Notes: generated by a model from the letters alone, not told the origin. 33,015 nucleotides of DNA from CAYFJO01 sp964343305 (GCA_964343305.1 CAYFJO010000075.1:1-33015); one strand, 5' to 3'; positions 23,010 to 30,635 are shown, numbered from the stretch's first letter. Program-made: numbers and translations.

Positions 23010-25601
23010 ATGAGCTCTGCATCGCCTATGTCACATTCCATCCGCACTCTGTTCATTTTCACCGCGCTCTTGCCGCTGATTGCTGCGGCTGCGGATCCGC
23101 TGCATATGCGAATCGACCAGATGATTGCCGATTCCCAAGCGGGACCAACGGCACCCCTTGCTGGCGATGCCGAGTTTTTGCGACGGTCGTATTTGGATTT
23201 CACGGGCACGATCCCTTCGATCAAAGACACCCGCGCATTTTTGGCGGACACGTCGCCCAACAAACGTGCCGCGCTTGTTGATCGTTTGCTGGCCAGTCCG
23301 CGATATGTTCGCCACATGACCAACATGCTCGACGTGATGTTGATGGAGCGCCGCGCGGACAAGTATGTCAAAGCACCTGACTGGCAGAATTATTTGCAGG
23401 CGTCGATCGAGCAAAACAAACCTTACAACCAATTGGCGGCCGAATTGCTTGGCGCGGATGGCTCGGACGAGAAGACGCGACCAGCGACCAAGTTTTTGCT
23501 CGACCGCGAAATGGAACCGAACTTGTTGACGCGCGAAGTGAGCCGGATGTTCTTTGGCCGCGACTTCGAATGCAACCAGTGTCACGACCATCCGATTGTG
23601 GATGATTATTTGCAATCGGATTTTTACGGCGTCTACGCGTTTCTGCAACGAAGCTACCTTTTTCAGCCGGACAAAAAGAAACCCGCTCTGATCGCCGAGA
23701 AGGCCGAAGGCGCCGCGAATTTCAAATCCGTTTTCACCGACGAAGCCGGCACCACCCGGCCACGACTGCCGGGCGGCGAACAAATTGCCGAGCCGACGTT
23801 TGCTAAGGGCGAAGAGTGGCAAGTCAAAGCGGACCCGAAGAACAAGAACCTGCGTCCAATTCCCAAGTTCAGCCGGCGTGAAGCTCTGGCCCGACTCGCG
23901 ACGAACGGCGAAAACGATGCGTTCAATCAAAACATCGCCAATCGTTTGTGGGCCCACATGATGGGCCGTGGCTTGATCCATCCCGTGGATCTGCATCACA
24001 CGGACAATCCGCCGACGCATCCAGAATTGCTCAAATTGCTGGGCGATGATTTCGCGGCGATGAAGTTCGACATGAAGGTGTTTCTGCGCGAAGTTGCCCT
24101 CAGTCAAACTTATCAGCGTTCGTTTCAACTGACCGACAGTCTCCAGTCGCATTTGCCGGTTGCCCAACAGCAACTGCAGCAGCACGAGGCAAAGTTGAAT
24201 CAATTCAGGGCCTCGATTAACCGCGTCATAGAATCGCTCGCCCAATCGCAAACCGCGTTTGATGAAGCCAAGCAACAGGTAGCGACGCTGCCCGCCGAGC
24301 TGGAAAAGGCAAACGCGGAGACCGCGGAAGCTCAAAAGCAGTATGACGAGTTAACCGCGAAACTGGCCACGGCAAAATCGCGAGTCGACGAAGGCGGCAA
24401 GACGTTGCGTCAGATCGAGTCAAAGTTGACCGCCGAGTTGCTAGCGCGAGGCAGCGTCAAGCAACAGGTCGAGACGCTCAAGGCCCTGATTGCCTACGGT
24501 GACAAAGCGGCGTCGACAAGCGTCGATATGATGATGGTCGCTCAACGAACTGCCGAATTGAAGGTCGCTCGTCAAGCATTCGAAGCCGCCGATGCCGAGT
24601 TGGCGGCCGCGAGGAATCAACTGTCCGCGGCCCAGACCAGTCACAAAGCGGCAACGAAGAGTTTGGCCGACGCGAACACTCAGTTAGCACCGAAACGCGA
24701 ACTTGCGAAACTCATCAGCGAGGCATCCACCAAGACCGAGGCGGCTCGTCAACAACAGGCCGACGACAAAGAAGTTGTCGCGGTTGCCGCCGCTGTCAAG
24801 GCGCAGTCGGACAAGTTCAACAAAGCGGTTGCGGTGTTGGAAAAGACGATCGCGACACATCAGGCAACGATCAAAACGGCCACGGAACAAATGGGATTGG
24901 CGCAAACCATCATCGATCGCGAAGCGGCCAAGGTTGCCAAACTGCAACCCAAATATTTGGCGGCCCAGGAAGCATTCGAAAAGGCGAACGCGGGAAATCA
25001 GGCGTTGGACTCGGCTTACGACACCGTGACCGAGTTCTTGACGAAGCGATTTGCCATGGCGGCCGTCCAGCCGATGTCACCTGAACAGATGACATGGAGC
25101 GTGCTGGAAGCGACGGGCATGGCCGACCGCCAACGTGCCGCATCGGCCGCCGAGATCAACAAAAAGACGCCGCTGAAACCAGAAGAACAAAAAGACCCAA
25201 CCAAGATTGCCGCGCGCGAGCGGGAGATCGAAATCCACGCCTATGACAAACAAAGAAGTTATGTGGCCAGGTTCGTCAAGCTGTTTGCGGCCGCTCCTGG
25301 TCAACCGCAAGGTGACTTTTTTGCCACCGTCGAGCAGGCACTTTTTTTTGCCAACGGCGGTGAAGTCCGCTCGTGGCTGGCTCCAAGTGGCGAAAACTTA
25401 ACGGCTCGCATGATTAAATTGGACGACCCACGTGCGATTGCGGAAGAAATGTACTTGAGCGTGCTGACGCGTCGGCCGTCGGACGAAGAAATCAAGGATG
25501 TCACCCAATACCTTGCCTCGCGGCCCGATGAAAGAACGGTCGTCGTGCAAGAAATGGCGTGGGCCCTGTTAACCTCCATCGAATTCAGATTTCAACATTA
25601 G
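23010..25601 (+). CDS. DUF1549/DUF1553 protein with CxxCH motif and very long coiled-coil insertion
   Basis: 863 residues, exported (hydrophobic segment SIRTLFIFTALLPLIAAA). DUF1549 occupies about 30-230: FLRRSYLDFTGTIPS, LLASPRYVRHM, and CNQCHDHPIVDDYLQSDFYG, whose CxxCH could bind haem. DUF1553 starts at about 285 (FSRREALARLAT, NRLWAHMMGRGL, ALSQTYQRSF). Between about 383 and 683 a heptad-rich, Ala/Lys/Glu/Gln-rich coiled coil interrupts DUF1553, which resumes with MSPEQMTWSVLEATGM and ends with MYLSVLTRRPSDEE. The usual extra N-terminal cytochrome domain is absent. Function of the family is unknown; it nearly always sits beside a DUF1501 gene, as here. The start could also be the ATG at 23028; neither has a good RBS. 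Confidence 0.9.
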   Translation: MSSASPMSHSIRTLFIFTALLPLIAAAADPLHMRIDQMIADSQAGPTAPLAGDAEFLRRSYLDFTGTIPSIKDTRAFLADTSPNKRAALVDRLLASPRYVRHMTNMLDVMLMERRADKYVKAPDWQNYLQASIEQNKPYNQLAAELLGADGSDEKTRPATKFLLDREMEPNLLTREVSRMFFGRDFECNQCHDHPIVDDYLQSDFYGVYAFLQRSYLFQPDKKKPALIAEKAEGAANFKSVFTDEAGTTRPRLPGGEQIAEPTFAKGEEWQVKADPKNKNLRPIPKFSRREALARLATNGENDAFNQNIANRLWAHMMGRGLIHPVDLHHTDNPPTHPELLKLLGDDFAAMKFDMKVFLREVALSQTYQRSFQLTDSLQSHLPVAQQQLQQHEAKLNQFRASINRVIESLAQSQTAFDEAKQQVATLPAELEKANAETAEAQKQYDELTAKLATAKSRVDEGGKTLRQIESKLTAELLARGSVKQQVETLKALIAYGDKAASTSVDMMMVAQRTAELKVARQAFEAADAELAAARNQLSAAQTSHKAATKSLADANTQLAPKRELAKLISEASTKTEAARQQQADDKEVVAVAAAVKAQSDKFNKAVAVLEKTIATHQATIKTATEQMGLAQTIIDREAAKVAKLQPKYLAAQEAFEKANAGNQALDSAYDTVTEFLTKRFAMAAVQPMSPEQMTWSVLEATGMADRQRAASAAEINKKTPLKPEEQKDPTKIAAREREIEIHAYDKQRSYVARFVKLFAAAPGQPQGDFFATVEQALFFANGGEVRSWLAPSGENLTARMIKLDDPRAIAEEMYLSVLTRRPSDEEIKDVTQYLASRPDERTVVVQEMAWALLTSIEFRFQH

Positions 25602-25666
25602 TGTAGTCGGGTCTCTCCGAGACTCGACTTGCGAAGGCCCGGCCTCGGAGATTCCGGACAACACTA
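25599..25666. repeat. REP-like inverted pair (v), filling the DUF1549-DUF1501 gap
   Basis: Arms at 25599-25621 and 25644-25666 match at 19 of 23 positions as an inverted pair. The left unit has a TGTAG foot and the hairpin GTCGGGTCTC-TCC-GAGACTCGAC (one G-T pair). The right unit is more degenerate (foot GTTG). The left arm begins on the TAG stop of the DUF1549 gene, and the right arm ends where the AGGAG ribosome binding site of the DUF1501 gene begins (25666-25670). Confidence 0.7.
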
Positions 25667-25677
25667 GGAGACCAATC

Positions 25678-26946
25678 ATGAAACACGAATACGCCTGCAA
25701 CTCGCCAGAACACTTGATCGCGCGACGTCAATTCCTCGGTGGTGTCGCCGGTGGCCTCGGCATGATCGGCCTTGGCGCGATGGCCAGCCCCGCCGCTCAA
25801 CAGCAACTTTCTCAGCAACAACGACGCGTGTTGGTCGTTTATCTTTCCGGCGGAGTTAGCCAATTGGAGACCTGGGACCCCAAGCCGAAGACGGATACCG
25901 GCGGGCCGTTCCGCGCGATTCCAACGGCGGTCCCCGGCGTCCACATTTGCGAACTGCTGCCGCTGACTGCCAAACATATGGACAAGCTTGCGCTGGTCCG
26001 CAGCATCGACACAAAGAACGGCGACCACGGCAAAGGCCGATACCAAATGACGCATGGCCGCAACCAACGCCCCGGCGTTGCGCTGCCGCACTTGGGAAGC
26101 GTCTTTGCCAAGACGCTTGAAAAGTCAGACAATCCATTGCCGGGTCACATCCGCATCCCCAGCGGACGCGGCAACGACTCTGCTTACCTGGGTCCGCGTT
26201 ACGCCAGCGTCGGTGCAAACGGGTCCGCGCCACCCAATTCCGCGCGACCAAGTTCGATCACCGTGGCTGCCGACCTGCAACGCAACGACTTCCGCCGCAG
26301 CGTCAACGACCATTTCAACAAACGCCGCCGCACCGCCGAAACCAGCGCGTACACGAACAGTTTCGAGCAAGCCAAAGAATTGATGAAGCAACGCGACGTG
26401 TTCGATCTATCCAAAGAATCGGACAAAGACCGCGAACGTTATGGCGATTATGATTTCGGCAAACACTGCTTGTTGGCTCGCCGGTTGCTGGAAAACAACA
26501 TCAGCTTCGTGCAGGTCGAGCACTCGAACTACGATACGCACAACGAGAATTTCAATTTCCATCTCGAACAACTCGGCGAGTTCGACAGCGCTTTTGCGAC
26601 GCTCATCGGCGACTTGCACGATCGGGGGATGTTGGAATCGACGCTGGTCATTGTGATGAGTGAATTTGGCCGCACGCCAAAGATCAACGCACGCTATGGC
26701 CGCGACCATTGGGGCACCGCCTGGTCGGTCTGTGTGGGTGGCGGCAAGATTCAACCCGGCGCGGTCGTCGGCAAAACGAACGAAAACGGCACGAAAGTTG
26801 TTGACCGTGAGGTCGACCATGGTCACCTGTTTCATACCTATCTGGCTGCCGCCGGCATCGACCCCACTGAATCGTTCAACATCGACGGCCGTCCCGTCCC
26901 GATGGCCGACCCGTCCAGTTCCAAGATCGACGAGTTGCTGGTCTAG
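25678..26946 (+). CDS. DUF1501 family exported protein
   Basis: 422 residues. The N-terminus has a Tat-like signal, ARRQFLGGVAGGLGMIGLGAMA, seen as RRQFLGG followed by a hydrophobic run (about 17-37). The body matches DUF1501, a family in the alkaline-phosphatase-like superfamily: YLSGGVSQLETWDPKP, MTHGRNQRPG, MSEFGRTPKIN, GRDHWGTAWSVCVGGG and VDHGHLFHTYLAAAGI. Biochemical activity is unproven. The RBS AGGAG lies seven bases before the ATG. In planctomycetes this gene is normally paired with DUF1549/DUF1553 genes; here the pair is separated only by a REP-like element. Probably co-transcribed with the upstream gene and perhaps with the WD40 gene downstream. Confidence 0.93.
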   Translation: MKHEYACNSPEHLIARRQFLGGVAGGLGMIGLGAMASPAAQQQLSQQQRRVLVVYLSGGVSQLETWDPKPKTDTGGPFRAIPTAVPGVHICELLPLTAKHMDKLALVRSIDTKNGDHGKGRYQMTHGRNQRPGVALPHLGSVFAKTLEKSDNPLPGHIRIPSGRGNDSAYLGPRYASVGANGSAPPNSARPSSITVAADLQRNDFRRSVNDHFNKRRRTAETSAYTNSFEQAKELMKQRDVFDLSKESDKDRERYGDYDFGKHCLLARRLLENNISFVQVEHSNYDTHNENFNFHLEQLGEFDSAFATLIGDLHDRGMLESTLVIVMSEFGRTPKINARYGRDHWGTAWSVCVGGGKIQPGAVVGKTNENGTKVVDREVDHGHLFHTYLAAAGIDPTESFNIDGRPVPMADPSSSKIDELLV

Positions 26947-26952
26947 TTTTCT

Positions 26953-27014
26953 GTGGGACGGATTGCCTAATCCGTCCCAACAGTCACTTGGACGGATTAG
27001 GTAATCCGTCCTAC
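26953..27014. repeat. REP-like inverted pair (vi)
   Basis: Two perfect hairpins: GGGACGGATT-GCCT-AATCCGTCCC at 26955-26978 and GGACGGATT-AGGT-AATCCGTCC at 26990-27011. As inverted units they differ at one base across the shared 22. The right unit, read inward, has a GTAG foot (CTAC at 27011-27014); the left has GTGG. It starts six bases after the DUF1501 stop codon and ends nine before the WD40 start codon. Confidence 0.78.
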
Positions 27015-27023
27015 TGAAGACAA

Positions 27024-28016
27024 ATGAATCTCGACCCCAAACAAACGCACGTCCTTCATCAGTGGAAGCACGAAAGCCCGCTGATTGCGTGTCGATTCGA
27101 TCCCGCTGGCAAGTACGTTTTCACCAGCGCCGAGGACATGTCGGTCCAACGATGGGAATATACGACAGGCAAGAAAGTGCTGCTGGAAGGCCATGATAGT
27201 TGGGTTCGAGACATCGCTTTCCTAAACAATGGCGAGGTGGTTGTGACGGTCGCTAGCGACGACCAGATGAAGTTCTGGCCAGCCAGTGCCGAAGCTCCAA
27301 CGGCCACGAAATCCGTCAAGGCTCACGAAGGATGGGTTCGCGTCGTCGCGGTCAGTCCTGATGGAAAACTAATCGCCACGGGCGGCAACGACAATCTCGT
27401 CAAGCTATGGGATACCGACGGATCGCTCGTTCGCGAGTTGAAGGGCCACGACAGCAACGTTTACAGTCTCTTGTTTCACCCCAACGGCAAGGTGCTCTTG
27501 AGCGGCGATCTGAGCAGCAACGTCAAGCAATGGAACATCGCCGACGGCAAGGAAGAACGTACGTTTGACGCAAAAGAACTGCACACTTACAACGGCGGCC
27601 AACGAGTTCACTACGGCGGCGTTCGCGGCATCACGCTCAGTCCCGACGGAAAGCAACTTGCCTGCGCTGGACTCTACAAGGCAACGAACCCACTGGGCGC
27701 GGTCAACGAACCGATCGTCGTGTTGTTTGAGTGGGAGACGGGCAAGAAGATTCGTTCGTTGATCACCGACGGAGTGAGAGGCATCGCCTGGCGCTCGCTT
27801 TACTTGTCGAACAACAATCTCGTCGCAGCGTCGGGCGGATCGGGCGGTGGCTTTCTTCTATTCTGGGACACGGCCAAGGAAAAAGCGTTTCACAAGTTCA
27901 AAATGCCCGACACCGTCCGGGGACTCGATCTTCATCCTGATGGCATGCATTTGGCCACGGTCCACTACGACCGCAACGTCCGCATCAGCCGGATGGCCGC
28001 CAAAACGGACAAGTAA
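27024..28016 (+). CDS. WD40 repeat protein
   Basis: 330 residues, no signal peptide, so probably cytoplasmic unlike its exported neighbours. About seven WD40 blades can be followed: HESPLIACRFDPAGKYVFTS, HDSWVRDIAFLNNGEVVVT, HEGWVRVVAVSPDGKLIATGG with NDNLVKLWD, HDSNVYSLLFHPNGKVLLSG with SNVKQWNI, and VRGLDLHPDGMHLATVHYD. The likely role is a protein-interaction propeller. WD40 genes are frequent partners of DUF1549/DUF1501 pairs in planctomycetes. Spacing to DUF1501 is 77 bases, mostly taken by a REP-like pair. No strong RBS is visible (only GAAG nine bases upstream). Confidence 0.92.
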   Translation: MNLDPKQTHVLHQWKHESPLIACRFDPAGKYVFTSAEDMSVQRWEYTTGKKVLLEGHDSWVRDIAFLNNGEVVVTVASDDQMKFWPASAEAPTATKSVKAHEGWVRVVAVSPDGKLIATGGNDNLVKLWDTDGSLVRELKGHDSNVYSLLFHPNGKVLLSGDLSSNVKQWNIADGKEERTFDAKELHTYNGGQRVHYGGVRGITLSPDGKQLACAGLYKATNPLGAVNEPIVVLFEWETGKKIRSLITDGVRGIAWRSLYLSNNNLVAASGGSGGGFLLFWDTAKEKAFHKFKMPDTVRGLDLHPDGMHLATVHYDRNVRISRMAAKTDK

Positions 28017-28032
28017 AGCTGATCCTGCTTGG

Positions 28033-28038
28033 TACAAT
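28033..28038 (+). promoter_or_regulatory. Possible -10 element (TACAAT) just before the small secreted-protein gene
   Basis: TACAAT matches five of six positions of a sigma-70 -10 box and ends seven bases before the ATG at 28046, so transcription from it would be nearly leaderless. No matching -35 box was found at normal spacing. Weak. Confidence 0.25.
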
Positions 28039-28045
28039 AGCACGC

Positions 28046-28837
28046 ATGAAAACGACAACCAATCTTTTCGTACTGACGTTCCTCATCTTCTTGCCCGTCA
28101 CCAGTTTGGCTGACGATGAAGTCGCGAAGCAACGGCTGCGTTTGCTTGAGGACGTTTACGCAAAACTCAAGTCCGGCGATTCGTTTGAAATGGTGGCCCA
28201 AATCGAAAGCGAAGGCACGCCTCGCGAGATCGCAAACAAATATCTTGTGCTGATCAGCGGACTTTATCGAAACAAGTTCGACGTTCGCAAAATGCTTGTG
28301 ATTGGTCGGGCGGGCGTCCGATTCTGCCTGCGTGAATCGACGAGATTGGCCAAAGAGAATCCAGAATTGTCAACGCAACTCAAAGGGCTGGCAAAGGCAA
28401 TGGCCTATAACCTGTCGGCTAATGTTTGGCCTGGATGGGAAGAGCCAAAGCAGACCATCACAGAGTCGGAGGTGATTGTCGGCTTAGATCTCGCGCGTCT
28501 CAACTATCGTTTGGCCGGAGAGTTAGAACGCGATGCGAAAGTTGTAGGCAATGCTCATTGGCTTGTCGGTGCCCAGCATCTGGCTTTGAAGCAAACGAAA
28601 CAGGCGATCGAGCACTTTGAGAAATCGGCGTCGCAGTTTCACGATGCCCAGCAGCCAGAATACGAGCACATGGCCCTTGGTTACCTGAGCATCGCCAAAC
28701 TGACAGCCGATTCGTCGAATGCCGCGGAGAGCGACAAACTCGCAACCTCCCTTTCAAAACTCAAAGAGCTCGGAACTGGCGACGCGAAGTTCTTTGCGGG
28801 CCAGCTCCAACGAGTGTCGAAGTTCTTCGTAAAGTAG
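28046..28837 (+). CDS. Small exported all-helical protein of unknown function
   Basis: 263 residues with a signal peptide (MKTTTNLFVLTFLIFLPVTSLA, cleavage near LA/DD). The mature part is predicted helical, with TPR-like helix pairs near the C-terminus (VGAQHLALKQTKQAIEHFEKS, HMALGYLSIAKL). I do not recognise a family. No RBS is obvious, and the ATG lies seven bases after a TACAAT box. It starts 29 bases after the WD40 gene on the same strand. Its TAG stop codon lies inside the GTAG foot of a hairpin that may also serve as its terminator. Confidence 0.82.
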   Translation: MKTTTNLFVLTFLIFLPVTSLADDEVAKQRLRLLEDVYAKLKSGDSFEMVAQIESEGTPREIANKYLVLISGLYRNKFDVRKMLVIGRAGVRFCLRESTRLAKENPELSTQLKGLAKAMAYNLSANVWPGWEEPKQTITESEVIVGLDLARLNYRLAGELERDAKVVGNAHWLVGAQHLALKQTKQAIEHFEKSASQFHDAQQPEYEHMALGYLSIAKLTADSSNAAESDKLATSLSKLKELGTGDAKFFAGQLQRVSKFFVK

Positions 28838-28861
28838 GGCGGAATGACATTCCGTCTTACT
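28833..28861. repeat. Single REP-like hairpin (vii) overlapping a stop codon
   Basis: A 13-base stem with two G-T pairs and a GAC loop: AGTAGGGCGGAAT at 28833-28845 and ATTCCGTCTTACT at 28849-28861. The foot GTAG (28834-28837) includes the TAG stop of the preceding gene. It lies between convergent genes, so it may also terminate transcription. Confidence 0.65.
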
Positions 28862-28880
28862 GTCGCACATGTGGCTCTCG

Positions 28881-29096
28881 TTACGCAGTTACCGATTCAC
28901 TTCTGGCGTATGATCCAAGCTGTTCGGCTTCGGTTAACGCGGCTTGATAGATTCTCTTCGCCGCTTCCAGTTTGCTTTTCTTTTGATCCAGTTTGGCCTC
29001 GGCCTTCAAGACCTTTGCTTCAGCCTTGGCCACTTTCCGTTCGGCGCGTGCCGCCCGCGCGGCAGCTCGGTCAGCAAGTGTCATCATCGATTTCAT
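28881..29096 (-). CDS. Small charged helical (coiled-coil) protein, unknown function
   Basis: 71 residues. The ATG at 29096 is preferred to the start at 29135 because AGGAG (29104-29108) lies seven bases before it. After MKSMMTLADRAAARAARA comes a Lys/Glu/Ala helix (ERKVAKAEAKVLKAEAKL) with alternating charges, ending in a polar tail. No signal peptide, Cys or known domain. It could be a coiled coil, a single alpha-helix spacer or a histone-H1-like nucleic-acid binder; none is shown. The RHH-like gene lies 79 bases upstream on the same strand and might be co-transcribed. Confidence 0.68.
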   Translation of the reverse strand: MKSMMTLADRAAARAARAERKVAKAEAKVLKAEAKLDQKKSKLEAAKRIYQAALTEAEQLGSYARSESVTA

Positions 29097-29103
29097 GATC
29101 GTT

Positions 29104-29108
29104 CTCCT
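29104..29108 (-). promoter_or_regulatory. Ribosome binding site of the 71-residue protein
   Basis: The minus strand reads AGGAG here, seven bases before the ATG at 29096. It is the main reason to accept this short gene and this start. Confidence 0.65.
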
Positions 29109-29174
29109 ATCAAAAGTTCGAAAAGAAGGTTTCATTCGTCATTGGGTATTTCGTCATTCGCTTTCTTTCTTCAC

Positions 29175-29663
29175 CTACATGTGGTCGCAGATTTGTTGCC
29201 ATGCAACGGCAACGCCTTGCACGTACCCTTGAAAAACCACCTTTCGCCAGGTTGCTTGAGACGGTCGATCGTAGTCATTTTGGTCAATAAACTCGTCGAT
29301 CGATTTGAGATCCTCGCCGATCGCATTCTGCACGATGTCGACTTCTTCCGGGGTCCAATCGTCGTTGTCTTTTAATTGAATGATCTTCTGGACTAGCTCC
29401 GCGTTGATTTGACAATCGATCAAGTGTGCGGAACCAAGCTTGTGTCCAAATTCGATTAAATCCTCGGAGCTGTCGTTCAACAACTTTTTGTAATGGACCG
29501 CGGCGGCTTTGAGTCGATCTTCGTTCGTGTCGACCACGCGCGACCGCTCGCGGATCTCACGCAACAAAGCCTGCATGAAGACTTTCGAGAAATTGATCTT
29601 CTTTCGCCACTTTTCAATGGCCTTCATGTCTTTTTTGGGGATATAAATCGCGAGTTTTGGCAT
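29175..29663 (-). CDS. Ribbon-helix-helix-like DNA-binding protein
   Basis: 162 residues from the ATG at 29663. The first 40 residues fit a ribbon-helix-helix fold: a strand (PKLAIYIP), helix (KKDMKAIEKWRKK), turn INFS, and helix (KVFMQALLREIRER). The remaining 120 residues are acidic and helical (DDWTPEEVDIVQNAI, TWRKVVFQGYVQG) and unrecognised; they may form a dimer or effector domain. The GTG at 29717 is rejected because it lies inside a good promoter. An inverted repeat covering the -35 box suggests autoregulation, which is usual for the fold. No adjacent toxin gene was found; the next gene downstream is the 71-residue protein. Flanking DNA is more AT-rich than the rest of the window, a possible sign of transfer. 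Confidence 0.75.
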   Translation of the reverse strand: MPKLAIYIPKKDMKAIEKWRKKINFSKVFMQALLREIRERSRVVDTNEDRLKAAAVHYKKLLNDSSEDLIEFGHKLGSAHLIDCQINAELVQKIIQLKDNDDWTPEEVDIVQNAIGEDLKSIDEFIDQNDYDRPSQATWRKVVFQGYVQGVAVAWQQICDHM

Positions 29664-29708
29664 GCCTGGTTTCCACCGATTTTCTCCGATGTTCTCCCAT
29701 ACACCCTC

Positions 29709-29737
29709 ATAGTACACATATATATGACCATAGTCAA
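29709..29737 (-). promoter_or_regulatory. Sigma-70-like promoter of the RHH-like gene
   Basis: On the minus strand TTGACT (29737-29732, five of six to -35) is exactly 17 bases from TACTAT (29714-29709, four of six to -10). The predicted transcript would start near 29702, giving a leader of about 40 bases before the ATG at 29663. Confidence 0.6.
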
Positions 29738-29756
29738 CTTTTGTTATGGGTATATA
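29721..29756. promoter_or_regulatory. Operator-like inverted repeat over the -35 box
   Basis: TATATGACCATAG at 29721-29733 and TTATGGGTATATA at 29744-29756 are complementary at 10 of 13 positions with a 10-base spacer. The -35 box lies within it. A candidate binding site for the adjacent RHH-like protein. Confidence 0.45.
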
Positions 29757-29889
29757 ACTTATTAATCTAACGCCTATTCACGTACTTATATCCATCGTCG
29801 TCTTAGCGCATTCCATAAATGCCTTTGAATCAATAAGATATGGAGATTCCATCCGCGGCCGTTCATCAAGATTATTTGCGGGTTTTCTC

Positions 29890-30618
29890 ATGCTTGAACA
29901 TCCTGAGTTAGACGTCATTGCCGTCGGGGCGCATCCGGACGATGTGGAAATTGCCTGCGGCGGGACACTCGCCAAGTTGGTCGAGCAAGGCTACCGGGTT
30001 GGCATCATCGATCTGACGGACGGCGAACCGACTCCGAGATCGTCGTCGCCAGAAGTTCGCTTGCAAGAAGCCCAAGCCGCGGCCGAGACTTTAGGAGTCC
30101 AAAAACGCGTCACGTTGGATTTTCCGAATCGGCGGCTGTTCGACAACTTTGAATCGCGCGTGGCCCTGGCGAAGGAATTTCGCAAGTACCGCCCTAAGGT
30201 CGTGATCGGTTTCGGAGACAAGACTCCGATGGCATCGCCGGACCACTGGCAAGCGATGCAGATCACCGACGCCGCGGTTTTCTATTCACGCCTGACGAAG
30301 TGGGACGATTACTTCGACGATCTGCCGGTCCATGCGATTCCCGCCCAACTGTATTTTCGATTGGCCTTCGAACCGGCCACGCTGGGCGGCTTCCTCAGCC
30401 ACTTTATCATCGACACCTCGAACACGTTCGAAAAGAAAGTGGAATCAATCCGCTGTTACGAAACCCAGTTTCCCAAAGAAAAAGAATACGTGTTCGATCG
30501 CATTCGAGGGGCGGCAATGACAGCGGGAGCCGCTGCGGGTTTCACGTTTGGTGAAGTCTTCGTCAATACGCGACCGCTAGGTGCTCAAGATTTAGTGAAA
30601 ACGGTTTTCCCAACATAA
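29890..30618 (+). CDS. PIG-L/LmbE-family zinc deacetylase, BshB1-like
   Basis: 242 residues, cytoplasmic. The zinc motif AHPDDVE is at residues 14-20 (His 15, Asp 18), and a further His sits in SPDHW at about 119. The overall pattern (VGIIDLTDGEPTPRSS, RLQEAQAAAETLGV, CYETQF near the C-terminus, GEVFV) resembles bacillithiol biosynthesis deacetylase BshB1, which removes acetate from GlcNAc-malate. The family also includes deacetylases of other GlcNAc conjugates, and no other bacillithiol gene is in the window, so I give no gene symbol. No strong RBS is visible. The gene is divergent from the RHH-like gene and converges with the asparaginase gene, 17 bases away. Confidence 0.9.
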   Translation: MLEHPELDVIAVGAHPDDVEIACGGTLAKLVEQGYRVGIIDLTDGEPTPRSSSPEVRLQEAQAAAETLGVQKRVTLDFPNRRLFDNFESRVALAKEFRKYRPKVVIGFGDKTPMASPDHWQAMQITDAAVFYSRLTKWDDYFDDLPVHAIPAQLYFRLAFEPATLGGFLSHFIIDTSNTFEKKVESIRCYETQFPKEKEYVFDRIRGAAMTAGAAAGFTFGEVFVNTRPLGAQDLVKTVFPT

Positions 30619-30635
30619 TCCAATTCGCGTTCGAT

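Noticed and set aside
23031..24335. 434-codon open frame opposite the DUF1549 gene
   Set aside because: Shadow of DUF1549/DUF1553 coding sequence; no signal, domain or RBS.
28881..29663. Toxin-antitoxin module made of the RHH-like and 71-residue proteins
   Set aside because: The order and sizes are unlike known modules, the RHH protein is too long, and the small protein has no toxin-family motif.
29664..29717. Extended N-terminus of the RHH-like protein from GTG at 29717
   Set aside because: The GTG lies inside the promoter, upstream of the predicted transcript start, and the RHH strand starts naturally at the ATG at 29663.
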